64,000 nucleotides of DNA from Bacillus cereus G9842 (GTDB lineage: Bacteria > Bacillota > Bacilli > Bacillales > Bacillaceae_G). Shown here in pieces: positions 37,013-46,440 of this stretch. The DNA lies in NCBI RefSeq assembly GCF_000021305.1, contig NC_011772.1, positions 1,154,001 through 1,218,000 of the forward strand, written 5' to 3'. The position numbers and the translations under genes were made by a program. Within the stretch, counting starts at the first letter, position 1, and the number at the start of each line of letters is the position of its first letter. The notes under the pieces are model-generated. The model saw only the letters and a list, made by a program, of their open reading frames with translations. It searched no databases and was not told the origin of the DNA.

Positions 37013-38491
37013 TTATAGATTATGACTATGTTGTTTTTCGAAATTCTCAAATTGCTCTTCAACTTCTTTTGAAGGTTGTGTTAGTAAACTAACAATTACG
37101 ATAGCTAGTAAACTAATAGCGAAACCTGGAATCATTTCATATAAGAAATCTTTTAAGAATTTGAATTGAGTCCATATAATAACAGTAGCGGCACCAGAAA
37201 CCATACCAGCAAGCGCGCCCCATTTCGTCATACGTTTCCAATATAAGCTTAATAAAATAGCAGGTCCGAATGAAGAACCGAACCCAGCCCAAGCATATCC
37301 AACAAGAGCTAAAATCGTATCATTTTGTTTAAGTGCTAATGCACATCCAATTAAAGCAATAACAAGAACAGCCATACGACCGACAAATACAAGTTCTTTA
37401 TCAGAAGCATCACGCTTAAAGAATGTTCTATATAAGTCTTCTGTTACTGCACTCGAAGTAACGAGAAGTTGAGAAGAAATTGTACTCATAATAGCTGCTA
37501 AAATAGCTGCTAATAAAAATCCAGTAATAAGTGGATGGAATAAAATAGTGCCAAGTTCAACGAAAATCGTTTCTGGATCAGAAAGTTTTAAACCTGCTTT
37601 TGAATAGTATGCAATACCGATAAGGCCAGTAAACATAGCTCCAGCAACAGAGAAAATCATCCAGCTCATACCAATACGTCGTGCACTTTTAATTTCTTTT
37701 ACAGAAGAAATCGCCATAAAGCGTACAATAATATGTGGTTGTCCAACATAACCAAGGCCCCATGCGAATAATGAAATAATTCCTAATACAGAAGTACCTT
37801 TAAAAATATCTAATAATGCCGGATCGATAGATTTAATTGTTTCAAATGCTGGACCAAGTCCATTTACGTGCATAATTGTTACGACTGGAACAAGAATAAG
37901 AGCGACTACCATAATGATTCCTTGCACGAAGTCTGTCCAACTTACAGCTAAAAATCCACCAAATAATGTGTAAGCTACGACAACTCCACCAACGATAAGA
38001 AGACCAACATGGTAATTGAGTCCAAATGAATTTTCGAATAATACAGCACCAGAGACAAATCCTGAAGCTACATAAAACGTGAAAAATATCATAATAACAA
38101 GTCCAGATACTAAACGTAGCATATGGGATTTGTCGTGGAAACGGTGTTCCAAAAATTCTGGGATAGTAATAGAGTTATTTGCAATTTCAGAGTAGGTACG
38201 TAAGCGAGGAGCGACATAAAGCCAGTTTGCATATGCGCCTAATGTTAGGCCAATCGCAATCCAGCTACTACTTAATCCAACGCTAAACATTGCACCGGGT
38301 AAGCCCATTAAAAGCCAACCACTCATATCAGCTGCTCCAGCACTTAATGCTGTTACTGCGGGGCCTAGTGTACGCCCGCCAAGCATATAATCTGTTAAGT
38401 TGGATGTTTGCTTATAAGCGAAATAGCCGATAATTAGCATCCCGAGCATGTAAATAGAGATAGAAGTTAAAATTAACATCTGCGTACTCAT
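37013..38491 (-). CDS. putP: Sodium/proline symporter PutP
   Basis: A solute:sodium symporter-family protein of 492 aa with about 13 membrane helices. Typical motifs are LGGRTLGPAVTALSAGAADMSGWLL near residue 38 (written here as part of the first helices), the sodium-site region GLGYVGQPHIIVRFMA near residue 255 and AAILAAIMSTISSQLLV near residue 330. These point to the proline (PutP/OpuE) branch. It may serve proline use or osmoprotection. It is divergent from the trp operon, with bcr1 lying between. Confidence 0.92.
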   Translation of the reverse strand: MSTQMLILTSISIYMLGMLIIGYFAYKQTSNLTDYMLGGRTLGPAVTALSAGAADMSGWLLMGLPGAMFSVGLSSSWIAIGLTLGAYANWLYVAPRLRTYSEIANNSITIPEFLEHRFHDKSHMLRLVSGLVIMIFFTFYVASGFVSGAVLFENSFGLNYHVGLLIVGGVVVAYTLFGGFLAVSWTDFVQGIIMVVALILVPVVTIMHVNGLGPAFETIKSIDPALLDIFKGTSVLGIISLFAWGLGYVGQPHIIVRFMAISSVKEIKSARRIGMSWMIFSVAGAMFTGLIGIAYYSKAGLKLSDPETIFVELGTILFHPLITGFLLAAILAAIMSTISSQLLVTSSAVTEDLYRTFFKRDASDKELVFVGRMAVLVIALIGCALALKQNDTILALVGYAWAGFGSSFGPAILLSLYWKRMTKWGALAGMVSGAATVIIWTQFKFLKDFLYEMIPGFAISLLAIVIVSLLTQPSKEVEEQFENFEKQHSHNL

Positions 38492-38536
38492 GTAGTTCCC
38501 CTTTCTTTTGTCAGGTCTTTTGATGCGTTATGCATA

Positions 38537-38691
38537 TTTATCCCGCATGAACGGGCAGTAAAACTCCCACCTTAAAATTGGATGGGCAAGGAAGTTAGGT
38601 GGGAGATCAACTGCCCGTAAATGCCCGATTAGTTCAACTAATAATAAGTGGGGGATGAACAAAACCCCCACTTATTAAAGTTTCACTTTAT
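38537..38691 (+). repeat. bcr1 repeat element
   Basis: A 145-bp core between two TTTAT pentamers (38537-38541 and 38687-38691), 155 bp in total. The core starts CCCGCATGAACGGGCAG and ends near GGGGGATGAACAAAACCCCC, with several internal inverted repeats (ACGGGCAG... CTGCCCGT; AAGTGGGGG... CCCCCACTT). Length, TTTAT flanks and secondary structure fit the B. cereus group bcr1, a mobile, non-coding element. Confidence 0.82.
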
Positions 38692-38900
38692 AATCTATCA
38701 TGATTATTCTGAAAAATCCATATAGAAATATGAATTTTCAGAAATGTAAGCGTTTTTTGATGTGATTTTACTTTTTTAATATATAATATTCATACAAAAA
38801 ACCTTATTTTTAATAGAGTATTTATTATATTTACATAAAAAGAGGTTGTTTTGTCAATATAATATTGAAAGGAAAGAAAAATAAAATTTTTAAAAAAGTA

Positions 38901-38930
38901 TTGACTTGTGAAAAAAGTCAGGTCTATAAT
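38901..38930 (+). promoter_or_regulatory. trp operon promoter (sigma-A)
   Basis: TTGACT at 38901-38906 and TATAAT at 38925-38930 with 18-bp spacing, immediately before the first T-box. Confidence 0.85.
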
Positions 38931-39207
38931 GAGTGCAACTTAAAAAAATGCAAGCGTTGATGAAGAAGAGTACACATGATGAACATGTCAGAGAGCTGAT
39001 GGTTGGTGCGAATCAGTATGGAATTGATGTGGAATGGGCTTCGGAGCTTCCAAACCGAAACGAAAGAAGTAGGCTTTGGCGACATGATCTCATCGATACA
39101 AGAGACACGTATTGTTTTTGATACGGTAAAGTGCGTTACATTTGTAACGAATTAAGGTGGCACCACGGGAGTACCCGTCCTTTCTATAGGATGAGTACTC
39201 CCTTTTT
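38931..39207 (+). promoter_or_regulatory. T-box riboswitch 1 (tRNA-Trp)
   Basis: Stem I contains the AGAGAG element (38990s) and a UGG specifier at 39035-39037 in the context GAATGGGC. The T-box AGGTGGCACCACGG lies at about 39155-39168, followed by a terminator, GGGAGTAC (39167-39174) / GTACTCCC (39195-39202) plus T5. Its acceptor-pairing bulge reads UGGC, which matches a G discriminator base as found in tRNA-Trp. Uncharged tRNA-Trp should favour read-through. Confidence 0.92.
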
Positions 39208-39239
39208 GTGTATAAAAAATTAAATAAATGAAATCGTTT

Positions 39240-39500
39240 AAGTAAGAAGAGTACGTATATTGGAGACGTTACAGAGAGCCGGGAATAGGTGGGAGCCCGG
39301 TACGGTGCCATATACGGAATGGGCTTACGAGAGGTATGCTGAACAATTATTTTCAGTAGGCAACCCGGGTTCCGCCGTTACAAGGATAAGGTATAAATTT
39401 TGTACCTGAACAAAGCGGGATGCTTTTGCATCCAACACGAGGTGGTACCGCGGTATATTTATCGTCCTCTACATATTTTCGATATGTAGGGGACTTTTTT
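39240..39500 (+). promoter_or_regulatory. T-box riboswitch 2 (tRNA-Trp)
   Basis: A second full T-box in series. AGAGAG lies near 39270, the UGG specifier at 39320-39322 again sits in GAATGGGC, and the canonical T-box AGGTGGTACCGCGG lies at about 39440-39453. Its terminator pairs GTCCTCTACATAT with ATATGTAGGGGAC (39464-39494) followed by T6. The bulge reads UGGU. The trpE ribosome-binding site follows. Confidence 0.93.
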
Positions 39501-39524
39501 ATTTTTCAGAGTGAGGTGAAGGAC

Positions 39525-40943
39525 ATGATGACGAAAGAAGAATTTATAAAACAAAAAAGAGAGAGAAAGACATTTTTAGTAATCACTGAAGAAGAAGGAG
39601 ATAGCATTACGCCAATTTCTTTATATAGACGTATGAAAGGGAAGAAGAAATTTTTATTAGAAAGTTCACAGCTTCATCAAGATAAAGGGCGTTATTCTTA
39701 CTTAGGATGTAATCCTTATGGAGAGGTGACAAGCGTTGGTACGGAAGTAGAAAGAATGATATATGGGCAAACAGAAAAGTTAAAAGGTAACGTACTACAA
39801 GTGTTAGAAGAAGTAATCGCATCATCACAAGTAGATAGCCCATTTCCATTTTGCGGAGGAGCAGTTGGTTATATTGGATATGATGTCATTCGGCAGTATG
39901 AAAACATTGGAGCGGATTTACACGACCCATTAAATATTCCGGAAGTACACCTTTTACTATATCGTGAGTTTATCGTTTACGATCATTTACGCCAAAAGTT
40001 GTCGTTTGTATATGTATGCAGGGAAGATGATTCAGCAGATTATGAGGAAGTATACGAAAGGCTACGAGTATACAAAGAGGAAGTGCTACAAGGAGAAGAA
40101 GCTGAAGTAAATGCAATACAATCCACATTATCATTCACTTCTTCTATAACGGAAAAAGAGTTTTGTGAGATGGTAGAAATGGCGAAAGAACATATAAGAG
40201 CTGGGGACATATTCCAAGTCGTACTGTCACAGCGTTTGCAAAGTGAATGTATTGGTGATCCATTCGCGTTATACCGAAAACTTCGAATTGCAAATCCATC
40301 ACCATATATGTTCTATATCGATTTTCAAGATTATGTTGTACTCGGTTCTTCACCGGAAAGTTTGCTATCAGTAAGGGAGAATAAAGTGATGACGAATCCA
40401 ATTGCTGGTACGAGGCCGAGGGGGAAAACGAAGAGGGAAGATGAGGAAATCGAAAAAGAACTGTTGGAAGATGAGAAAGAACGAGCGGAGCATATGATGC
40501 TTGTAGATCTTGGGCGAAATGATATTGGCAGAGTGAGTGAAATTGGATCCGTGACGATAGATAAATATATGAAAGTAGAAAAATATTCTCACGTTATGCA
40601 CATTGTATCTGAAGTTTACGGAACATTGCGAAAACAAACGAGCGGATTTGATGCGTTAGCGTATTGCTTACCAGCAGGGACAGTTTCTGGAGCTCCGAAA
40701 ATTAGAGCGATGGAAATTATAAATGAGCTAGAGAATGAAAAAAGAAACGTATACGCCGGAGCAGTTGGATACGTTAGTTTTTCAGGGAATCTTGATATGG
40801 CACTTGCCATTCGAACGATGGTCGTAAAGGATGAAAAAGCATACGTTCAGGCCGGAGCAGGAGTCGTTTACGATTCAGATCCAGTAGCTGAATATGAAGA
40901 AACATTAAATAAAGCGAGAGCGCTATTGGAGGTAATGAAATGA
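39525..40943 (+). CDS. trpE: Anthranilate synthase component I
   Basis: Chorismate plus ammonia or glutamine to anthranilate, committed step of tryptophan synthesis, with TrpG. The 472-aa protein has the family motifs SSPESLL, NPIAGTRPRGKT, DLGRNDIGRV, LPAGTVSGAPKIRAME and a C-terminal VQAGAGVVYDSDP. The LLESS segment near the N-terminus is the usual Trp feedback site. The open frame extends into the leader, but GAGGTGAAGG decides the ATG here; an adjacent second ATG is possible. Control is by the two T-boxes upstream. Confidence 0.97.
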   Translation: MMTKEEFIKQKRERKTFLVITEEEGDSITPISLYRRMKGKKKFLLESSQLHQDKGRYSYLGCNPYGEVTSVGTEVERMIYGQTEKLKGNVLQVLEEVIASSQVDSPFPFCGGAVGYIGYDVIRQYENIGADLHDPLNIPEVHLLLYREFIVYDHLRQKLSFVYVCREDDSADYEEVYERLRVYKEEVLQGEEAEVNAIQSTLSFTSSITEKEFCEMVEMAKEHIRAGDIFQVVLSQRLQSECIGDPFALYRKLRIANPSPYMFYIDFQDYVVLGSSPESLLSVRENKVMTNPIAGTRPRGKTKREDEEIEKELLEDEKERAEHMMLVDLGRNDIGRVSEIGSVTIDKYMKVEKYSHVMHIVSEVYGTLRKQTSGFDALAYCLPAGTVSGAPKIRAMEIINELENEKRNVYAGAVGYVSFSGNLDMALAIRTMVVKDEKAYVQAGAGVVYDSDPVAEYEETLNKARALLEVMK

Positions 40944-41527
40944 TTGTACTAATTGATAATTATGATTCATTTACTTATAACTTGTATCAACTGTTAGGTG
41001 AATACGAAGAAGATATTGTAGTCGTAAGAAATGATCAAATAACGATAGAACAGCTAGAAGAGATGAATCCAACAGGAATTGTGCTTTCACCAGGACCAGG
41101 AAAACCAGAGGATGCTGGTATTTGTATCGAAGTGATTCGTCATTTTTATAAGAACGTTCCCATATTAGGGATTTGTCTTGGCCACCAAGCGATCATAGCC
41201 GCATTTGGAGGAGACATTGTTAGAGCAGAACGTATTAAACACGGAAAAACATCGCGTGTGAAACATAACGGAACGTCAATCTTTTCATACGTTACACAGC
41301 CGCTGACGGCGATGCGCTATCATTCCCTTGTTGCAGAGCAAACGAGCTTGCCAGATTGTTTTGACATATTAGCGACAGCGATGGACGACGGAGAAATAAT
41401 GGCAGTCCGTCACAATTATTATCCGCTCTTCGGATTACAGTTTCATCCGGAATCAATCGCAACAGAAGAAGGCGGAAAGTTAATACGTGCCTTTTTAACA
41501 GAAGTAAAAGAGGAGGAAAGAGTATGA
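40940..41527 (+). CDS. trpG: Anthranilate synthase glutamine amidotransferase
   Basis: A class I glutamine amidotransferase of 195 aa that feeds ammonia to TrpE. The oxyanion block [13 protein letters not shown] is near residue 50, the nucleophile in GICLGHQAI near residue 77, and the catalytic His-Glu in [11 protein letters not shown] near residue 170. It overlaps trpE by ATGA. In B. subtilis this subunit is shared with folate synthesis and lies in the folate operon; here it is inside the trp operon. Confidence 0.96.
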   Translation: MIVLIDNYDSFTYNLYQLLGEYEEDIVVVRNDQITIEQLEEMNPTGIVLSPGPGKPEDAGICIEVIRHFYKNVPILGICLGHQAIIAAFGGDIVRAERIKHGKTSRVKHNGTSIFSYVTQPLTAMRYHSLVAEQTSLPDCFDILATAMDDGEIMAVRHNYYPLFGLQFHPESIATEEGGKLIRAFLTEVKEEERV

Positions 41528-42549
41528 ATAACTATCTTCGTAAATTAGTGGAGGGTCAACATTTAACAGAAGAGGAAATGTATAAAGCAGGACTACTTTT
41601 ATTAAGTGAAAACATATTAGAAAGTGAAATTGCAGCTTTCTTAGTCTTACTGAAAGCGAAAGGTGAAACTGCAGAAGAAATATACGGTCTCGTTCGAGCT
41701 CTTCGCGAAAAGGCATTGCCGTTTTCGAACCATATACAAGGAGCAATGGACAATTGCGGGACGGGTGGTGACGGTGCTCAAACGTTTAATATTAGCACAA
41801 CATCAGCATTCGTACTGGCAGGAGCAGGTGTAAAGGTTGCAAAACATGGTAATCGTGCCGTTTCTAGTAAAACAGGAAGTGCAGACTTATTAGAAGAACT
41901 AGGTGTAAATATTAGTAGTACGCCAAACGAGATTGATTATTTACTAGAGCATGTGGGCATTGCCTTCTTATTTGCACCAGCAATGCATCCAGCACTAAGG
42001 CGCATTATGAAAATAAGAAAAGAGTTAAACGTGCCGACAATCTTTAATTTAATTGGTCCTTTAACAAATCCAGTGAATTTAGAAACACAATTTGTCGGTA
42101 TTTATAAACGAGATATGTTATTACCAGTTGCACAAGTATTACAAAAGTTAGGCCGGAAACAAGCGCTTGTCGTAAATGGAAGTGGTTTTTTAGATGAAGC
42201 GTCATTACAAGGGGAAAATCAAGTAGTCCTTTTAAAAGATAATGAAATAGTAGAAATGAATATTGATCCAGAAAATTATGGTTTTTCAAGAGTGAAAAAT
42301 GAAGAAATTAGAGGGGGGAATTCACAAGAAAATGCAAAGATTACAGTCGGCGTATTGAGTGGAGAAAAGAGTGTTTACCGCGATACAGTGTTATTAAATG
42401 CAGGTCTAGCCCTTTTTGCAAATGGAAAAACAGAAACGATTGAAGAAGGAATTAAACTAGCAACACATAGCATTGACTCTGGAAAAGCATTAACCAAATT
42501 AAACTTATTAATTGCAGCAAGCAACGAAAAATTAGAAAGGGTGAACTAA
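41524..42549 (+). CDS. trpD: Anthranilate phosphoribosyltransferase
   Basis: Second step: anthranilate plus PRPP to phosphoribosyl-anthranilate. The 341-aa protein has the PRPP-binding [15 protein letters not shown] near residue 78, [20 protein letters not shown] near residue 106 and [10 protein letters not shown] near residue 177. It overlaps trpG by 4 bp (ATGA). Confidence 0.97.
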   Translation: MNNYLRKLVEGQHLTEEEMYKAGLLLLSENILESEIAAFLVLLKAKGETAEEIYGLVRALREKALPFSNHIQGAMDNCGTGGDGAQTFNISTTSAFVLAGAGVKVAKHGNRAVSSKTGSADLLEELGVNISSTPNEIDYLLEHVGIAFLFAPAMHPALRRIMKIRKELNVPTIFNLIGPLTNPVNLETQFVGIYKRDMLLPVAQVLQKLGRKQALVVNGSGFLDEASLQGENQVVLLKDNEIVEMNIDPENYGFSRVKNEEIRGGNSQENAKITVGVLSGEKSVYRDTVLLNAGLALFANGKTETIEEGIKLATHSIDSGKALTKLNLLIAASNEKLERVN

Positions 42550-42550
42550 A

Positions 42551-43312
42551 GTGGGGACGATTTTAGATAAAATTGTAGAACAGAAGAAAAAGGAAGTTGC
42601 GGAGTTATATGAAACGTATACACCAGTCAAAACAAAAAGAAAGACACATTCACTTGTAGAAGCGTTACAGCAGTTTACTGTCATTGCAGAAGTAAAGCGA
42701 GCATCACCATCAAAAGGAGATATCAATTTACACGTTGACGTACGAAAACAAGTGGGAACATATGAAGACTGCGGGGCAGGAGCAGTATCTGTTTTAACAG
42801 ATGGTCAATTTTTTAAAGGATCGTTTCACGATTTACAAACAGCAAGAGAAGAAAGTAACATTCCGCTTTTATGTAAAGATTTCATAATCGATAAGATTCA
42901 AATCGATAGAGCGTATGAAACGGGAGCAGATATTATTTTACTAATCGTAGCAGCGTTAACGAAAGAAAAGTTAAAAGAGTTGTATAGCTACGTGTTAGAA
43001 AAAGGATTGGAAGCGATTGTTGAAGTTCATGATGAACAGGAATTAGAAACTGCGATCCAACTAAATCCACATGTTATTGGCATTAATAATCGTAATTTAA
43101 AAACGTTCGAAGTAGATTTAAGCCAAACTGAAAAGTTAGGAAAACGATTGAATGAGGAGAAATTACTTTGGATTAGTGAAAGTGGCATTCATTCAAAAGA
43201 AGATATTACCCGCGTTAAAAGAGCTGGAGCAAAAGGTGTATTAGTTGGAGAGGCACTTATGACATCATCTTCTATTAGTAGCTTTTTTGAAGATTGTAAG
43301 GTGAATATATGA
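42551..43312 (+). CDS. trpC: Indole-3-glycerol-phosphate synthase
   Basis: Closes the indole ring. The 253-aa TIM barrel shows [13 protein letters not shown] near residue 48, LLCKDFIID near residue 110, [14 protein letters not shown] near residue 176 and [11 protein letters not shown] near residue 207. The start is GTG with GAAAGGGTG upstream, 1 bp after the trpD stop. It is monofunctional, unlike enterobacterial TrpC-F fusions. Confidence 0.96.
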   Translation: MGTILDKIVEQKKKEVAELYETYTPVKTKRKTHSLVEALQQFTVIAEVKRASPSKGDINLHVDVRKQVGTYEDCGAGAVSVLTDGQFFKGSFHDLQTAREESNIPLLCKDFIIDKIQIDRAYETGADIILLIVAALTKEKLKELYSYVLEKGLEAIVEVHDEQELETAIQLNPHVIGINNRNLKTFEVDLSQTEKLGKRLNEEKLLWISESGIHSKEDITRVKRAGAKGVLVGEALMTSSSISSFFEDCKVNI

Positions 43313-43923
43313 AAGTGAAAATTTGTGGTATTACTGATGTTGAAACAGCAAAATGTGCTTGCGAATACGGAGCAGATGCAATCGGATTTGTTTTTGCAGA
43401 AAGTAAGCGGAAAATTACTCTGGGGCTAGCGAAAGAAATTATTGGGAAGCTTCCAGCACACGTATTAAAAATCGGGGTTTTCGTAAATGAATCAGTTGAA
43501 GTGATTCAGAAGATTGCAGATGAGTGCGGGTTAACGCATGTGCAACTACATGGGGATGAAGAGAATCATCAAATTAGAAGATTGAATATTCCGTCTATAA
43601 AATCGCTAGGAGTAACTTCAGAGAGTGATATGAAAAGCGCTCAAGCATATGAAACGGATTATATATTGTTTGATAGCCCGAAAGAAAAGTTTCATGGAGG
43701 AAATGGAAAGACATTTTCATGGGAATTACTTGAGCATATGCCAAAAGAGTTGCGAAAGAAAACGATATTAGCTGGTGGATTAAACATCCTTAACATAGAA
43801 GAAGCAATTCGAACTGTTCGGCCATATATGGTCGATGTAAGTAGCGGAGTAGAGACAGAAGGAAAGAAAGATCTAAAGAAAATAAAACAATTTATTATAA
43901 AATCGAAGGAGTGTTCCAAATGA
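43309..43923 (+). CDS. trpF: Phosphoribosylanthranilate isomerase
   Basis: Third enzymatic step. The 204-aa barrel begins [16 protein letters not shown] (catalytic Cys) and has [10 protein letters not shown] near residue 24, VQLHGDE near residue 82 and [13 protein letters not shown] with [10 protein letters not shown] at the end, the phosphate-binding site. It overlaps trpC by ATGA and trpB by ATGA. Confidence 0.96.
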   Translation: MKVKICGITDVETAKCACEYGADAIGFVFAESKRKITLGLAKEIIGKLPAHVLKIGVFVNESVEVIQKIADECGLTHVQLHGDEENHQIRRLNIPSIKSLGVTSESDMKSAQAYETDYILFDSPKEKFHGGNGKTFSWELLEHMPKELRKKTILAGGLNILNIEEAIRTVRPYMVDVSSGVETEGKKDLKKIKQFIIKSKECSK

Positions 43924-45113
43924 ACTACGCATATCCAGATGAAAAAGGTCACTACGGTATATACGGAGGACGATACGTTCCAGAAACGTTAATGCAATCT
44001 GTATTAGAACTAGAAGAAGCATATAAAGAAGCGATGCAAGATGAAGCGTTTCAAAAGGAATTAAATCATTATTTAAAAACGTACGTTGGAAGGGAAACAC
44101 CGCTTTATTTCGCTGAAAATATGACGAAGTATTGCGGTGGTGCAAAGATTTATTTAAAACGTGAAGATTTGAACCATACAGGAGCTCATAAAATTAACAA
44201 TACAATCGGTCAGGCACTACTTGCAGTACGAATGGGCAAGAAAAAAGTTGTCGCTGAAACAGGAGCAGGACAACACGGAGTGGCAACTGCTACTGTATGT
44301 GCCCTACTCGGATTAGAATGCGTCATCTTTATGGGAGAGGAAGATGTGAGACGTCAAAAATTAAATGTGTTCCGAATGGAATTACTCGGAGCGAAAGTAG
44401 AAAGTGTAGCGGCAGGTAGCGGCACATTAAAAGATGCAGTGAACGAGGCGCTTCGCTACTGGGTTTCACACGTGCACGATACACACTACATTATGGGATC
44501 CGTTCTCGGGCCACATCCATTCCCGCAAATTGTCCGTGATTTCCAAAGTGTAATTGGAAATGAAACGAAAAAACAATATGAGGCGTTAGAAGGAAAGTTA
44601 CCAGAAGCAGTCGTTGCTTGTATTGGCGGTGGTAGTAATGCGATGGGCATGTTTTATCCGTTCGTACACGATGAAGAGGTCGCTCTTTACGGCGTAGAAG
44701 CAGCAGGGAAAGGCGTTCATACAGAAAAGCATGCAGCAACTTTAACGAAAGGAAGCGTCGGTGTTTTACACGGATCAATGATGTATCTTCTGCAAAACGA
44801 AGAAGGGCAAATTCAAGAAGCGCACTCTATTTCAGCAGGACTCGATTATCCAGGTGTTGGTCCAGAACATAGCTTGCTAAAAGATATTGGCCGCGTTTCT
44901 TATCATTCAATTACTGATGATGAAGCGTTAGAAGCATTTCAATTATTAACGAAAAAAGAAGGAATTATTCCGGCTTTAGAAAGCTCACATGCTGTCGCAT
45001 ATGCATTAAAATTAGCGCCGAAAATGAAGAAAGACGAAGGACTTGTCATTTGCTTATCAGGCCGCGGTGATAAAGATGTAGAGAGTATAAAACGTTATAT
45101 GGAAGAGGTGTGA
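43920..45113 (+). CDS. trpB: Tryptophan synthase beta chain
   Basis: PLP-dependent joining of indole and serine. The 397-aa protein has the PLP lysine in [15 protein letters not shown] near residue 84, [13 protein letters not shown] near residue 110 and the glycine loop [15 protein letters not shown] near residue 231. The ATG overlaps the trpF stop and has AAGGAG upstream; a GTG three codons earlier was rejected. Confidence 0.97.
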   Translation: MNYAYPDEKGHYGIYGGRYVPETLMQSVLELEEAYKEAMQDEAFQKELNHYLKTYVGRETPLYFAENMTKYCGGAKIYLKREDLNHTGAHKINNTIGQALLAVRMGKKKVVAETGAGQHGVATATVCALLGLECVIFMGEEDVRRQKLNVFRMELLGAKVESVAAGSGTLKDAVNEALRYWVSHVHDTHYIMGSVLGPHPFPQIVRDFQSVIGNETKKQYEALEGKLPEAVVACIGGGSNAMGMFYPFVHDEEVALYGVEAAGKGVHTEKHAATLTKGSVGVLHGSMMYLLQNEEGQIQEAHSISAGLDYPGVGPEHSLLKDIGRVSYHSITDDEALEAFQLLTKKEGIIPALESSHAVAYALKLAPKMKKDEGLVICLSGRGDKDVESIKRYMEEV

Positions 45114-45116
45114 AAA

Positions 45117-45893
45117 ATGGGAGTAGAAAAAATTAAAGCAGCGTTTGAAAATGGTAAGAAAGCATTTATTCCGTACGTAATGGGCGGAGATGGTGGACTT
45201 GAGAAATTAAAAGAAAGAATTCGTTTTCTAGACGAAGCAGGAGCAAGCATCGTTGAAATTGGTATCCCGTTTTCAGATCCAGTTGCAGATGGCCCAACGA
45301 TTCAAAGAGCAGGGAAGCGAGCGCTAGATAGCGGTGTAACAGTAAAAGGTATTTTTCAAGCATTAATAGAGGTAAGGAAAGAAGTGCAAATTCCGTTTGT
45401 ACTCATGACATATTTAAATCCAGTACTCGCATTCGGAAAAGAACGATTTGTAGAGAAGTGCTTAGAGGCCGGTGTGGATGGTATTATCGTTCCAGACTTA
45501 CCGTATGAAGAACAAAATATTATTGCGCCGTTACTTCGAGAGGCAAACATTGCGCTTATTCCACTCGTTACCGTAACGAGCCCTATTGAAAGAATTGAAA
45601 AAATCACGAGTGAATCAGAAGGGTTCGTTTATGCTGTTACAGTAGCGGGCGTAACGGGAGTACGTCAAAACTTTAAAGAGGAGATTCATAGTTACTTAGA
45701 AAAAGTAAAATTACACGTCAACTTACCAGTAGTCGCTGGATTTGGCATTTCAACAAAAGAACATGTAGAAGAAATGGTTACAATATGTGACGGAGTTGTT
45801 GTTGGAAGTAAGATCATTGAGCTTTTAGAAAATGAAAAACGAGAAGAAATATGTGAATTAATATATGCAACAAAACAAAAAGAAGAGGCGTAA
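45117..45893 (+). CDS. trpA: Tryptophan synthase alpha chain
   Basis: Cleaves indole-3-glycerol phosphate and channels indole to TrpB. The 258-aa barrel shows the catalytic Glu in [16 protein letters not shown] near residue 46, the catalytic Asp in [11 protein letters not shown] near residue 122 and the phosphate-binding [10 protein letters not shown] near residue 205. It starts 3 bp after trpB and ends the operon at a strong terminator. Confidence 0.97.
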   Translation: MGVEKIKAAFENGKKAFIPYVMGGDGGLEKLKERIRFLDEAGASIVEIGIPFSDPVADGPTIQRAGKRALDSGVTVKGIFQALIEVRKEVQIPFVLMTYLNPVLAFGKERFVEKCLEAGVDGIIVPDLPYEEQNIIAPLLREANIALIPLVTVTSPIERIEKITSESEGFVYAVTVAGVTGVRQNFKEEIHSYLEKVKLHVNLPVVAGFGISTKEHVEEMVTICDGVVVGSKIIELLENEKREEICELIYATKQKEEA

Positions 45894-45912
45894 GTCTCTT
45901 CTTTTTGTTTTG
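45872..45912 (+). terminator. Terminator of the trp operon
   Basis: A 16-bp stem, AAAACAAAAAGAAGAG with its complement, overlapping the trpA 3' end. Confidence 0.85.
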
Positions 45913-45966
45913 CGTAATAAATGTTAAAATATACAGAAAATACATTTAATTCAGAGGTGAGAAGGC

Positions 45967-46326
45967 ATGCTAAGACGCAAATTACTGTATCTTCTTTTAA
46001 CTATACCACTATACGCTTGGCTCATTAGCATGACGAAAATAGAGTTGATGGCTCTATTTTTAGGATATGTATTTATCTTTTCCAACTTAAATCGCATTCA
46101 AGAACAGTCTATTTTAGAAATATGTCTATTTTCGATTAGTATAGAATTATTTAGTATCGTTTCGATTGTATTATTAAACGAATTATTTCTACGGATTCAT
46201 TCATTTACATTAATGAAATTTTGGAATATTGCATTGCAAGCAATATGTACTTACATTGTGTTTGTTGTGTTGAAAAAAATAATCGGACAGCAGACAGTTT
46301 TTCAGGATAATAGAAAATGGGAGTGA
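45967..46326 (+). CDS. Small four-helix membrane protein, unknown
   Basis: A 119-aa protein with four likely membrane helices (about residues 5-20, 26-42, 52-72 and 85-105) and a basic N-terminus (MLRRKLLY). GAGGTGAGAAGG precedes the ATG, supporting translation. It lies alone between the trp operon and the lactate permease gene. No family is recognised and no catalytic residues are apparent. Confidence 0.65.
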   Translation: MLRRKLLYLLLTIPLYAWLISMTKIELMALFLGYVFIFSNLNRIQEQSILEICLFSISIELFSIVSIVLLNELFLRIHSFTLMKFWNIALQAICTYIVFVVLKKIIGQQTVFQDNRKWE

Positions 46327-46440
46327 ATGAAAAGGGGCCGTTTGGCTCCTTTTTTAAATCTGTCTTAAAAACAATTGAAAATTACAACATCTGTTATATA
46401 ATAGTTAAAAATTGTATTTTAAACGAAATGAGATGATAAC

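Noticed and set aside
38933..39121. 62-aa frame in the trp leader
   Set aside because: It lies inside the first T-box and lacks a ribosome-binding site; the Trp codons reflect the specifier region, not a leader peptide.
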